Both the position numbers and the translations under genes were made by a program. 35,688 nucleotides of DNA from Pseudomonadota bacterium (GTDB lineage: Bacteria > Desulfobacterota > Desulfobulbia > Desulfobulbales > SURF-16): positions 1 through 35,688 of the forward strand of contig JAHIVT010000082.1 of NCBI GenBank assembly GCA_018816555.1. Direction: 5' to 3'. The notes below the pieces were generated by a model. It saw only the letters and a program-made list of their open reading frames with translations, made no database searches and was not told the DNA's origin. Of the stretch, positions 17,605-26,454 are shown piece by piece (positions within the stretch are counted from its first letter, which is position 1; every line of letters starts with the position of its first letter).

Positions 17605-18705
17605 GCTGACCTCGAAAAAATTCCCACCCGTATTCCCACCCTTCAGGGGTATTTTCGCCCTATCACCGAAAAAAACATACAGTAGTTATGTTGCGCGATT
17701 AGTTATGTTGTGTATTTTATTGGTCTTTTTCTTTTAATTTTTAAAAAAAATATTGCAAATATTCCTTTTTATTCCTCTGATTCTTTATATTTAATTTTTA
17801 TACTTTTTTAGTGTTTACAAACTCAAAAATTCCTGTAACTGTTTATAGTGTAATTCCAGTACCACTAAAAAAGATTAAATTATTACGAGTGATATGAGCG
17901 ACTTAACGGCTGGATTTCTTTCCTTATTTAATTATTTCTCACTTAAGTAACCCTTAAGTGCCTATAGAAATTTTACCGTAGTAGTTTAATTAAAGTTAGT
18001 TAATTATGTTGCGAGTTTTTTAGCAACAATTCCCAAATACACTGTGAGTTCTTGATATCTATACAAATATAAGAGCCCTGAAAAATACCAGAAAAACCCT
18101 TTAATTTCAACCAGATAGGTCAACTCGCAACATAACAGGAAGAATCTAAAAATTTAGTTTCCCTGCCGATAATTCACCTTGCCACGGGTTTTCTCTTAAA
18201 ATGTTTTTCAGAATTACTGGTAATTATTTTTTATTGTGATTAAATGAATAGGTATTCATTCTTAGATCGGAAGAAGGAGTCAGGAATATGGTCCACCCTG
18301 CAGTTTTGCTTAAATAGTTAACCTTGTCAATGGCATCTTTTTAATTCTTTCCCCAAAATTCCTATTAAAAATATTCTCCTGTGATTGAATAAATCAATGT
18401 TCATTTTTATGACGATGAGGGAATTTCTAATGCAACTCGATGATATTTATATGAAATCTAATCAGATAAGAAGGCATTATTGTTGAACAAGTTCGATAGT
18501 ATGAATATGTTTAATGTATGCCATTATACTTTAAATTTTGATATCGCCAGTATGAGAATTTCTCGTTTGCTTTATCATTTTGGTTGCCGATTGGTATCAA
18601 TCGATTCTTTGAACATTCTTAAAAGCGAGAGATTTAAATGATAAAGATCCCAACGGAATGCAATCTATAATAAGTTGGCATTAGCATTAAAATAATAGGA
18701 TTATA
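17605..18705. other. AT-rich non-coding left flank of the island
   Basis: About 1.1 kb without a credible gene. It contains a tandem pair of ATTCCCACCC 2 nt apart (about 17619-17640); TTATGTTGCG-type boxes (17686, 17703, 18004 and inverted at 18126); a dyad CACTTAAG-N5-CTTAAGTG (17940-17960); and a nested stem, outer arms CTTTATCATTT (18570-18580) and AAATGATAAAG (18636-18646) around a perfect hairpin CGATTG-GTAT-CAATCG (18588-18603). Read on the minus strand, the 17605-17650 stretch could be the 3' remnant of an integrase gene, but this is weak. Confidence 0.6.
18004..18135. repeat. 14-bp inverted repeat and related TTATGTTGyG boxes
   Basis: TTATGTTGCGAGTT (18004-18017) recurs inverted at 18122-18135, with no mismatch. 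Direct relatives TTATGTTGCG (17686-17695) and TTATGTTGTG (17703-17712) lie about 125 nt past the tRNA. Spaced copies of a 10-14-nt box next to a tRNA are what arm-type integrase binding sites look like (inference). Confidence 0.75.
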
Positions 18706-19221
18706 ATGGGAAGTAATAGTTTAATTGATATTCTTTCGCTGTCCTTGAATTTTGTTTCATTTATAGTGTTGTCATTTATAGCCTTCCTAACATTAAAATT
18801 TACGTCAAAGCCAAAGTTGAAAATTAAAATGGAAAATGTCGAAAAGATCTGTGGAGCTTTTTGGCTGTTGTCAGAAAAAAAAATCGAGCAAAGATTCTCA
18901 TTGATTAATGTAGGTCATATTTATGCTAGCCCTGCTATTATCAATGCTAAATTATATATAAATTACGATTCAGAGTTTGAAATGTTTAATGCTAAATTTG
19001 GCAGTTCTTTAGAGCTAGAGTCTTCAAAAGTTAGACGTGGCAAAAATAATTGTAAATACATCACAGTATCAGGTATGAACTTATATCATAGTGAACCTGC
19101 AGAGCAGGTAGTAATTGAAATTAAAACTCCCGTAAAACCAGGTGTATACAAGTGCTGGATTTCAGCAAAGATGAACGAAACGGATCTTGGCGTACATAAG
19201 TTTAAAATAAAAATATTATGA
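18706..19221 (+). CDS. Membrane-anchored orphan protein
   Basis: A 171-aa protein not assignable to a family. Residues about 8-32 form one hydrophobic helix (FVSFIVLSFIAFLTL), followed by a basic stretch (KFTSKPKLKIK) that should sit on the cytoplasmic side. The remaining 130 residues are rich in beta-prone segments and end in LGVHKFKIKIL, like a small beta-sandwich. An AGGA precedes the ATG. It is AT-rich like the rest of the island and lies 53 nt before the kinase-like gene, so the two may be co-transcribed. Confidence 0.65.
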   Translation: MGSNSLIDILSLSLNFVSFIVLSFIAFLTLKFTSKPKLKIKMENVEKICGAFWLLSEKKIEQRFSLINVGHIYASPAIINAKLYINYDSEFEMFNAKFGSSLELESSKVRRGKNNCKYITVSGMNLYHSEPAEQVVIEIKTPVKPGVYKCWISAKMNETDLGVHKFKIKIL

Positions 19222-19274
19222 ATAGTTACTTTGAATATGATCGAATTTTTTTTTAAAACCTGTCGAATTAATAC

Positions 19275-19985
19275 ATGAAAAATATGAAAATTGGTAAATC
19301 TGGAGATTCAAAACTAAATTATCATGGGAATGTTTTTATATCAGGCCTTACTGCGAGCGGTAAAACTACACACAGTTACATTTTAGCTGGAACCTATGGG
19401 TTGACATATGTCTCAGGATCACAAATTCATTTAATGAATAATGGCATGAGCCCAATTCAAGTAAGAAAATTTTGGGTTACTGATGAAGGAAAACGATTAT
19501 TAACAGAAAACCAAATCGAGGATGTTGACAAAGAACTCTTACGAATAGAAAAGAATAACACTGGTTGCATTTTTGATACCTGGATAATGCCATGGATTAA
19601 ATCCTCTGACGGTATTTCAATTTACATTATGTCATCATTAGAGTCTCGTACTATTAAAGCGGCAGTCTCACGTAGAGAAAACGACTTCATAATTGATGAA
19701 TCTTATAAAAATGAAATTCGTTATAAGGATAGAATATCAATTAATTTGCATAAAAAATATTACGGAATAGATATTGAAAACGACTTGTCTGTTTTTGATG
19801 TTATTATTGATATCAGCGAATTTATTAAAACGCCAACATTTGAATCATCTCAATCAAGCATAGAAAAGGCAAACTCTATAATAATTGCGGTTGTTGGTTA
19901 TTATTTTACAGGTAAGAAAAGTTATAGAATGGAGTTAGAAAAACACGCCAACGAAAAATATATGCTACGAAATATTCTATTGTAG
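19275..19985 (+). CDS. Cytidylate-kinase-like P-loop protein
   Basis: A 236-aa P-loop NTPase. Walker A is GLTASGKT (24-31), preceded by the beta-strand NVFISG. The later part has the kinase lid arginines (AAVSRREND) and a segment DRISINLHKKYYGIDIEND followed by FDVIIDIS, the layout of cytidylate-kinase-like proteins (R...YG.D...D..IDT/S). The natural substrate is unknown; a nucleotide-monophosphate-kinase activity is expected from the fold. The start is not backed by a strong ribosome site; the ATG nine nt downstream is also possible. It converges on the glycosyltransferase gene. Confidence 0.7.
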   Translation: MKNMKIGKSGDSKLNYHGNVFISGLTASGKTTHSYILAGTYGLTYVSGSQIHLMNNGMSPIQVRKFWVTDEGKRLLTENQIEDVDKELLRIEKNNTGCIFDTWIMPWIKSSDGISIYIMSSLESRTIKAAVSRRENDFIIDESYKNEIRYKDRISINLHKKYYGIDIENDLSVFDVIIDISEFIKTPTFESSQSSIEKANSIIIAVVGYYFTGKKSYRMELEKHANEKYMLRNILL

Positions 19986-20029
19986 GTAGTATATAAAAAT
20001 TTGTATTAATATTTGAAGCAAGACGACTA

Positions 20030-21163
20030 TCAAACAACAATTTCTTCAATTATTTTTATGATTTTATCGACTATAATTGAAGGTTTATATCTCATCGCAA
20101 CTGAACGCTGTGCCTCAGAAATATTATTTCTAAAAACATAATCATCAATTGATTTTATGACCATTTCTACAAGATCATCTATGTCATGATAATTTCCAAT
20201 CCCCCCTGTTATCTCAGGATATGAAAGATCATCTGGAGTAAAACAGGCGTTACCAGTATACATGGCCTCAATTGTAGATACTCCAAAAGATTCATGTGAC
20301 GCAGTTGAAAATTGGATATCACAGTTCCATAAAAGATTATAGTAATCGTTTAATGTTAAGTTATTATGAAAAATTATCCTGCTTTTATATTTCTTGGAGA
20401 GGTTCTTGAGGTCTTTTTCAATCTGCGTTCCTTCTATAAAGGCTCTTGTGATTTCAAAGGAACAATTATCACGTGTACTCAGGATTTTCTCAATAACATA
20501 TAGTGCATTGCCAGGTTGCTTTGGGGGGCGTAGTGAATGATTAAATACAATTCGTACTTTATTTGAAGTGTTTAGTTTTTTGCTTCTCTTGTTTGATTTA
20601 TCAATACTTTCCACGTCTATTGGCAGGCCAACTACCCGTACAATTTCGTCAAATCTTTCTAGGATTACTGGACCTAAAACCATAAGTTCTTTGCGAAGTA
20701 ATACCCTATAATAATCACTTACAACAAATAATCTGTCATAAGTTAACATGTTGGCTAAGTCTTGGTACAAAAGCTTAGGGCTTGATTCCACCCTTATTGA
20801 ATCAGTCTTATCCCAATGGCTGCCATGAGTATATCCAATAATGGGACATCCCACTCTTGTATGGTGATTTACTAATCGCCTGACTTCACCAGGAAAATTT
20901 ATCAATGAATTAAAAATAAAAATGACATCATTTGGTTTAGGTTCGAGATTATTCAAATATTTGTAGCTATCATAGATCCAATCCATTTTGGATACGCTGT
21001 CTGATATATTTAGAGAGCATTCAACTAACGATAGATTTCTTTTTCTTAACCAAGATTTAATTGAATTTGCGCAAGAGATACCAAATCCAATTTCTGCGCT
21101 AGAAATTGATTTGAATGTTGGATCGGTATACGTGTCTAAGAATAAAAGACGATCGGGTTTCAT
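20030..21163 (-). CDS. GT4-like glycosyltransferase resembling the queuosine-tRNA mannosyltransferase group
   Basis: About 377 aa. The C-terminal half is a GT-B nucleotide-sugar domain with the EX7E motif (HESFGVSTIEAMYTG) followed by LSYPEI. Together with RIVFNHSLRPPKQPG this resembles the tRNA-queuosine mannosyltransferase (QTMAN/GTDC1) group more than common capsule enzymes; the acceptor here is unknown. The frame is open to 21205, but I prefer the ATG at 21163 (MKPDRLLFLDTYTD), which has AGGA upstream. This start lies inside a truncated molybdenum-carrier gene, so the gene was probably placed there by recombination. It stands alone on the minus strand. Confidence 0.75.
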   Translation of the reverse strand: MKPDRLLFLDTYTDPTFKSISSAEIGFGISCANSIKSWLRKRNLSLVECSLNISDSVSKMDWIYDSYKYLNNLEPKPNDVIFIFNSLINFPGEVRRLVNHHTRVGCPIIGYTHGSHWDKTDSIRVESSPKLLYQDLANMLTYDRLFVVSDYYRVLLRKELMVLGPVILERFDEIVRVVGLPIDVESIDKSNKRSKKLNTSNKVRIVFNHSLRPPKQPGNALYVIEKILSTRDNCSFEITRAFIEGTQIEKDLKNLSKKYKSRIIFHNNLTLNDYYNLLWNCDIQFSTASHESFGVSTIEAMYTGNACFTPDDLSYPEITGGIGNYHDIDDLVEMVIKSIDDYVFRNNISEAQRSVAMRYKPSIIVDKIIKIIEEIVV

Positions 21164-21323
21164 GATGCATTTCCTGGAGTTCATATTTTTCAGCAAGAGG
21201 GCCATCTTCTGTCAGTCTGCCTTTTGGTATCCAGCCTCCGTAGGGGATATTCAGCTTAATGGCAATATCAAGGGCAGCCTGATCTGCTCCAGTCTGGCCA
21301 CCAGAAATGATTTTCGTCAACAT
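21099..21323 (-). pseudogene. Truncated putative molybdenum-carrier protein
   Basis: The first about 50 residues (KIISGGQTGADQAALDIAIK, then PYGGWIPKGRLTEDGPLAEK) match the N-terminus of the putative molybdenum-carrier family, usually about 150 aa. After YELQEM, near 21165, similarity stops and the frame runs out of phase into the glycosyltransferase gene, ending at 21099. It is a 5' fragment joined to foreign DNA. Just upstream, minus-strand frames show another remnant with KCKTCG and LPIETELFQEISLP in a different frame, a second decayed gene of unknown type. Confidence 0.75.
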
Positions 21324-21811
21324 GTCTTTCTGGCAGTGATATTTCTTGAAACAACTCTGTTTCAATCGGTAAATTAAAGACATCAATCCCGCATGTTTTA
21401 CACTTTTTTCGGTGGAATTACCAAGTTTCTCCGTTGGGTTCCTGATTTGTGGCCATATTAAAAGCAGCAGAGAAATTTGTGGCTACTGTTCGTCGCACGA
21501 AGCATCAGGAAACATCTAAAATTCCTGATTCCATTCAAGGCAATAGATTACCAATCTAAATCTTTCGATTTGAGCATTTCATAAATGGCCGCGACAATTT
21601 GCCATATTTGCTTTTACTCCATCATTTTGTAAAGGTTGTCAGGATAGGTAATAATACTTAAACGGTGTGCGTGACATGGACACATGACAAGCATATGCAA
21701 ATAGGTCAGTTTTTGAAATGTGAATTTTAAGGGTCTTTACTCAGAAAACTTGCATTTCAAGACCTGTCCCCAAAGTTTTGTTTGAAATTCAGGACAGCGA
21801 GGGGAATATTC
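21324..21811. other. Gene-poor gap with gene remnants and a REP-like hairpin
   Basis: No intact gene. 21324-21480 carries minus-strand remnant peptides (see the molybdenum-carrier entry). 21600-21781 is AT-rich and ends in a hairpin and a sequence CAAGACCTGTCCCCAAAG of the kind seen near REP-associated elements. Confidence 0.5.
21703..21765. repeat. REP-like imperfect inverted repeat
   Basis: AGGTC (21703-21707) and TTGAAATG (21713-21720) are repeated in inverted order as CATTTCAA-GACCT (21753-21765). The left arm has a 5-nt insertion, giving 13 paired bases and a bulge. It sits directly before the three-gene operon. Confidence 0.6.
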
Positions 21812-22519
21812 ATGAAATCAATCAACATTCAGATTATCAAAATAAGTTACCCTACATTGACCAACAGTGAATACATATCACTTTCTAAGCAAATAGAATT
21901 TCTTAATGGTAAAGATACGCTAAATGGCCAAAATGTTGAACTTTTAAGTTATGACAAACTACATATCGATTTCTCTATATCATGGGCTGAACAACGTACT
22001 TTTAAAGGTATCGTAACGGGCGATAATGTTGAAGAAATAATCCTTGATATTCATAGAAAAGCTATTTGTCGATTTCGTTTTCAAGATAACACATTACTCA
22101 GTAATGGCTTGAACCGCCAGTACTCTAAAATGTTGCAAATAATCTGGCCGAACCACTCTCTGCGCCCTGCTTATTCAGAGTTTAAGTTTAACCTTAAAGA
22201 ACTCATCAACAACAGTCTTATCGAAAATTTTATCAAGCCCACCCTGTCTGATCTACTGATTGACGATTTACCTGTAGAATCAATTCCTGCAGCAACACTT
22301 CATATAAAACAATGTAATTTGAGTGAGTTGCGTAATCTTATATTTGGCACCAATGCAACAATAAGACGGTTCTCTTGCGTCCCAAAAAATAAAGAATTTG
22401 ATTTGGTTACCATTTCAGGCCGAGGGGGCGTAAAAGTTAGTGGTGAATTCCTCGATTGGGAACAGCCAGTCAATTTTGCAGAATTACTTTTAGAAAATAT
22501 TAATCTGTTAGGAGAATAA
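21812..22519 (+). CDS. Orphan protein, first gene of a three-gene operon
   Basis: A 235-aa protein I cannot assign. I chose the ATG at 21812 because GAGGGGA lies at ideal distance; the frame is open back to 21782. No signal peptide, membrane segment or catalytic signature is visible. The sequence alternates beta-prone stretches (NIQIIKISYPTL, KLHIDFSISW, FDLVTISGRGGVKVSG) with a central helical part, suggesting a recognition or adaptor domain. It ends 4 nt before the next start, so the operon is tightly coupled. Confidence 0.7.
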   Translation: MKSINIQIIKISYPTLTNSEYISLSKQIEFLNGKDTLNGQNVELLSYDKLHIDFSISWAEQRTFKGIVTGDNVEEIILDIHRKAICRFRFQDNTLLSNGLNRQYSKMLQIIWPNHSLRPAYSEFKFNLKELINNSLIENFIKPTLSDLLIDDLPVESIPAATLHIKQCNLSELRNLIFGTNATIRRFSCVPKNKEFDLVTISGRGGVKVSGEFLDWEQPVNFAELLLENINLLGE

Positions 22520-22523
22520 TTTA

Positions 22524-23429
22524 ATGCCAGGTGAACAAAGCAGAGAAGGTTGGGCCAACACTTCACTTTTTGCTTCTCTCGTGGAGAACTTCGATTGGGT
22601 GCTGAGAGGTCCAATTGATCAAAATATGGATTGTGAAAAATGTCAACCGTACGCAAATGGAAAGCCAAGGACTCATGGCGTTGATGCAATTTTTACTTTC
22701 ACATGCCCATATACCCGCAGAACAAGAGCAGTAATTGTCGATGGAAAAAGATATACCTTTAAATCTGTTGGTGGTCCGGCGACAATTAAATCATGGCTTA
22801 ATGATTCAACTAAAACAGCTTTACATGCACGCGATTCAATAAATTCTTTAAGCGCACAAAGAAATTTACCAAATGACACACTTATCGATACGGTAATGGT
22901 TGTATGGGATTGCCATGAGGGGTGGGATCAAGCAAAGTCAAAAGAGTGGATTAAAGGTATTCGATTAGGCCACACCCCAGTACCAGCACTGTCAGTTTTT
23001 TTATCAACAAAAGAACATTTAGGCCGTCTGCAAACATTATCTCAATTTAGACATACTGTTCATTCCTTAGAGTTTCTTTACTCTCCTGAAAAAATGCCTA
23101 TCTGGTCGAAAACTTTAACGCCTGAATTATTGCACTCATCAATTTTACTCATTAGATATCAAAAATCAGATTCTCAAAACAAGATTATGGGTGTTTTATA
23201 TTTTGATACTGAAACCCCAAGTCGTATCCGTTTTTTAGTCAAATACCTAGGTTACGCAGGTCTCTTAACCCATGATAACATTACAATTCATGTTCAGTGC
23301 CCGCAGAATGAACTTGAGCACTTTGAAAATTATTTTTCTACCGAGTTTGCGTCGATTGAAAACTTGCATGGGATTGGTATATCGAAATTTAAATTTGAAA
23401 AAATCGTTCGCGCCCCTTTTGAGTCGTAG
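22524..23429 (+). CDS. Putative PD-(D/E)XK-like nuclease, second gene of the operon
   Basis: A 301-aa protein without a named family. Its N-terminal third fits a restriction-like nuclease core: Glu21 (SLVENFDW), Asp54 in GVDAIFTF at the end of a strand, then Asp73-x-Lys75 in VIVDGKRYTFKS, a D-(18)-D-x-K spacing normal for PD-(D/E)XK enzymes. A possible metal-binding pair C37-x2-C40 precedes it. The rest (about 110-300) contains strands such as DTVMVVWDCHEGW and NKIMGVLYFDTETP. Nuclease activity is an inference from the motif only. The gene lies 4 nt after the first gene and 9 nt before the third. Confidence 0.65.
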   Translation: MPGEQSREGWANTSLFASLVENFDWVLRGPIDQNMDCEKCQPYANGKPRTHGVDAIFTFTCPYTRRTRAVIVDGKRYTFKSVGGPATIKSWLNDSTKTALHARDSINSLSAQRNLPNDTLIDTVMVVWDCHEGWDQAKSKEWIKGIRLGHTPVPALSVFLSTKEHLGRLQTLSQFRHTVHSLEFLYSPEKMPIWSKTLTPELLHSSILLIRYQKSDSQNKIMGVLYFDTETPSRIRFLVKYLGYAGLLTHDNITIHVQCPQNELEHFENYFSTEFASIENLHGIGISKFKFEKIVRAPFES

Positions 23430-23438
23430 GAGGTTTTT

Positions 23439-24557
23439 ATGTTGATTGAAAGTCACAATAATCCATTTCCAAGGCGCTCTGATGTAGAAACACTACTTGA
23501 GGATGGCAGTTACAAAGAAATAGTTTCAATTTTTGCAGAACAAGGAGTTTTCTTGCTTGGAAGAAAACAGATTATGCCAGATCTCATGACTCGTTTTGCC
23601 TTTGGAGAAGATTTTTATGAACGAGTATTTTCTACACTTTCTAAAGCTACATACGGCATATCTATTACCGGGCTTAGGGTGAGCATGCCGAGCGGCATAA
23701 ATTTGTTAACTTTTTTGCAGGAACAGATTGAATCACAACAACCAGAACACAAATATGAGCCCAAAATAACTCAAGTTTTTGAGCAGAGCAAAAATGTTTT
23801 AGCGAAAATTCAGTATACCAAACTGAACCCAAGATTTTCTGAATATAGACGCCGTGATATTTACCAAATAGAGGTCTCAGCAAGTAAAATTAATGAAGAT
23901 GAGGTCGAGTTTAGAACATACCCCAAAACATCCACTGATTCCTTAGTAGCAAGGGATGTAATCATAGCATCTCTCGATAAAATTAATTGCGTTCCTAACT
24001 CAATGGATTTAGAGGAACTACCTGTTCAATCTAGAGTTGATTTATTTGATCAAATTTTGAGAGGAACGCCCGGTGCTATTTGGCGAGTAGATGAAGTTTG
24101 TGGACTCACTGTACGTGCTGGCACGCCCTCTTCGGGTGCAGATAACGACTCTGATGTTGAACAAAGCCTTGATGAATCAGATGTGCGTATGCTGCAAAGT
24201 GCCATTTTAGAGGGAAAAAATCTCCGTGACCATAAAATCGTGCAAGAATTATTGAATGATGAATTTTATTTTTCGGCAGCAACTTTTTGGGCTTCGAAAC
24301 CGGGAGTTGGAGGTTCTCTTGATCAATACAAAGTTAGAATTGAATTTAAGAAAAAACCTCAAGTTTTGGTTGTCAATGTTTCAGACAGTCGTTCCCCAAA
24401 TGCCGATAATGAAAGTTGGGAGTTCCAGGATCTGTCTCCTAACATTGGGCGGGAAACGATTGAATACTTCTGGAATGAAGTTCATCTAAAATATACAGGT
24501 TGCAGGGAAAGAATTGCTGAAGGTGCCCGTCGTGTACGACGTCGTGAAACCCCGTAG
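23439..24557 (+). CDS. Orphan protein, third gene of the operon
   Basis: A 372-aa protein with no family I recognise. A strong ribosome site (GTAGGAGG) overlaps the end of the preceding gene. The N-terminal 130 residues look alpha-helical, the middle is mixed, with an acidic linker near residues 228-245 (SSGADNDSDVEQSLDESD), and the last residues are very basic (ARRVRRRETP), which could contact nucleic acid. No membrane segment. With its two upstream neighbours it forms a transferable-looking cassette bounded by a REP-like hairpin and a 208-nt gap. Confidence 0.7.
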   Translation: MLIESHNNPFPRRSDVETLLEDGSYKEIVSIFAEQGVFLLGRKQIMPDLMTRFAFGEDFYERVFSTLSKATYGISITGLRVSMPSGINLLTFLQEQIESQQPEHKYEPKITQVFEQSKNVLAKIQYTKLNPRFSEYRRRDIYQIEVSASKINEDEVEFRTYPKTSTDSLVARDVIIASLDKINCVPNSMDLEELPVQSRVDLFDQILRGTPGAIWRVDEVCGLTVRAGTPSSGADNDSDVEQSLDESDVRMLQSAILEGKNLRDHKIVQELLNDEFYFSAATFWASKPGVGGSLDQYKVRIEFKKKPQVLVVNVSDSRSPNADNESWEFQDLSPNIGRETIEYFWNEVHLKYTGCRERIAEGARRVRRRETP

Positions 24558-24765
24558 AAGCAGGCATCAATCAGGCAAAAACAGCCCTGAATAGGGTAAA
24601 GAAACAACATGAAAGCAACATAGACGAGCCAAAAAGCTGAATAGCTGAGATAGAAAGCTGGATCGAGGATATCCGGAGATTTTCAAAAATGAGACTCTCC
24701 TGGCCACGCAAGTTATCGCAAAAACGGCTTTTTCTGCATACTCGTTAGTTTCCTTGGTAAGCAGC

Positions 24766-26454
24766 ATGAATCTCCTGAACCCTGAAAAATTGATAGCTCT
24801 TTCGCAGGCCCCGGCCGACGCGGACGAATTTGAAGAGTGGTGTAGTCAGAACGATATCCTGCCCTTCCTTTCCGAAGAAGCGAATGATGAGAATGTTCTG
24901 ATTTATGCCAGCCTCGACCATGTCTATATCTACGCGCTGCTAGTGCCTGAGAACGTAAATCTCGAAGATCACGGTGATGATCTTCGAGGTTGGAGCTCAA
25001 ATCCTTTCTCCGGATGGAGTCTGGTCGCAAGCCAGGAGGATGTTTGGATTGAAAGGCCCTGTCAGTCCGAAGGGAGTGAAATTCTAAAGACTGCAACTCA
25101 AATAATTTTTGGCCGTTCATTCGAGGGACACACTGGCGACTCCAGCTACTTTGAAGTAAATCAGGAAATCACACAGGTTCTGGACCTTCACTACGTGACT
25201 GAAAGAAATGCATGGTGCAGGTTGGATCAGCACGGCGACATCGAGGATTGCATCAGTATACTTGACCTCGAAGGTGGCCGAGCTGTCTTAGTGAAGGCTG
25301 AGGTCTTGAATAAATATTGCGCAGTCTCTCGAACAAAGCTTCTAAGAATGTTCGATTTCACAAGGTATCGAAAAGGAAATTTCTCTGGATGGGGAGATGG
25401 TCGAGATGAACGACATCTTCCTGAGCACGACGGAATAGCCGTGTGGCTAACAGTCCAGCCTGGAGTTGGTAGCTACTCGCGCGGGATCCAGCTAATCGAG
25501 CCAAGAATATCACTGGCTTCAGTCCGTTCTGAAATCTGGGGAACTCATTACGACGACAGGGAATATGCTAGCTTTATTGCCCAAGATTGGAAGAATAAAC
25601 GAATAACAGAAATATCATGTGCGCCCGGCGCGACAGCCAACTACTTCACTGAATCAGATCTTCCTTTTGAACTTAGCCCTGCTTATTTTCGGCCCGAAGT
25701 GCTTTCTAAGTACAAAGCTGATCGTCAGAAATACACTTTGCAAGATCGCTCCATCACTTGCCGCGGGGCGTGGCATATAGAAACATACGACATCAACGAA
25801 GCGGGCCAAGTACATACTTATGTTGTGTACCTGCGCCGACTCCCCTATGAGGAGCAGTTGCATTGGAAACAGTTTAATGAGGCACCGAAATCAGGGCTGT
25901 CAAAAAGAGCCTTCACGACCGACTTTGAAGGTCAGTGGCACGACGAGTACGACGCTCTTCCTGCTTTGAAAACTAGGCTGCGTGGACTTGTTGAGAGCAA
26001 ATGTCCTTGGTGGAATTTGCCAAATCCTGATCAGATTGAAGAAGTTCACTATCCGGTGACTGCATCACGAGATGAATGGGCAAACGAAATCATGGCATTG
26101 GATCAATTGGTTGTCGAAGGGCTGGATCAAAAGTGGTTGAAGGCAAAAGCTATAGAGCTGGGCCAAACACCGTCAGCGACGATGCGTCAGTTAAAGTTGC
26201 TGGAGTCCTGCTTGGTCGGGCTAGGGTTTGAGGAGGAACATGCGCATGATCTCATGAGCCCCTTTCACGAACTCCACAACCTGAGATCTTTGGTTCGAGG
26301 TCATCGATGGGGCTCGGATGCTGCCAGTGAGAGCAAACGAGTTTTAAAAGAGTTTGGCGAGTACAAGGCCCATTTCAAATCCCTTTGCCAGCGTTGCGAT
26401 GAATCACTTGAGCTAATTATTGCTGGTTTCTCAGAGCATGAAGCCGGTGCGTAA
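24766..26454 (+). CDS. Large defence-type protein with C-terminal HEPN-like motif
   Basis: A 562-aa protein from the ATG at 24766 (an in-frame TTG lies at 24754). No named family for the N-terminal about 420 residues, which are Trp- and acid-rich and probably beta-rich. The last 110 residues are helical and contain FHELHNLRSLVRGHRWG: an R-x5-H (Arg507-His513) in the position and context of HEPN ribonucleases. The combination of a long sensing region and a C-terminal HEPN recalls ApeA-type abortive-infection proteins, but the similarity is architectural, not proven. Higher GC than the operon before it, suggesting a separate origin. No partner gene is adjacent. Confidence 0.7.
   Translation: MNLLNPEKLIALSQAPADADEFEEWCSQNDILPFLSEEANDENVLIYASLDHVYIYALLVPENVNLEDHGDDLRGWSSNPFSGWSLVASQEDVWIERPCQSEGSEILKTATQIIFGRSFEGHTGDSSYFEVNQEITQVLDLHYVTERNAWCRLDQHGDIEDCISILDLEGGRAVLVKAEVLNKYCAVSRTKLLRMFDFTRYRKGNFSGWGDGRDERHLPEHDGIAVWLTVQPGVGSYSRGIQLIEPRISLASVRSEIWGTHYDDREYASFIAQDWKNKRITEISCAPGATANYFTESDLPFELSPAYFRPEVLSKYKADRQKYTLQDRSITCRGAWHIETYDINEAGQVHTYVVYLRRLPYEEQLHWKQFNEAPKSGLSKRAFTTDFEGQWHDEYDALPALKTRLRGLVESKCPWWNLPNPDQIEEVHYPVTASRDEWANEIMALDQLVVEGLDQKWLKAKAIELGQTPSATMRQLKLLESCLVGLGFEEEHAHDLMSPFHELHNLRSLVRGHRWGSDAASESKRVLKEFGEYKAHFKSLCQRCDESLELIIAGFSEHEAGA

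Noticed and set aside
17470-17685. 71-codon open frame across the tRNA-Arg gene
   Set aside because: It is the translated tRNA sequence (VAQLDRALASEAKGREFESH), a well-known annotation artefact.
21782-21811. N-terminal extension of the 235-aa protein
   Set aside because: The ATG at 21812 has the strong GAGGGGA ribosome site; the upstream ATG has none.
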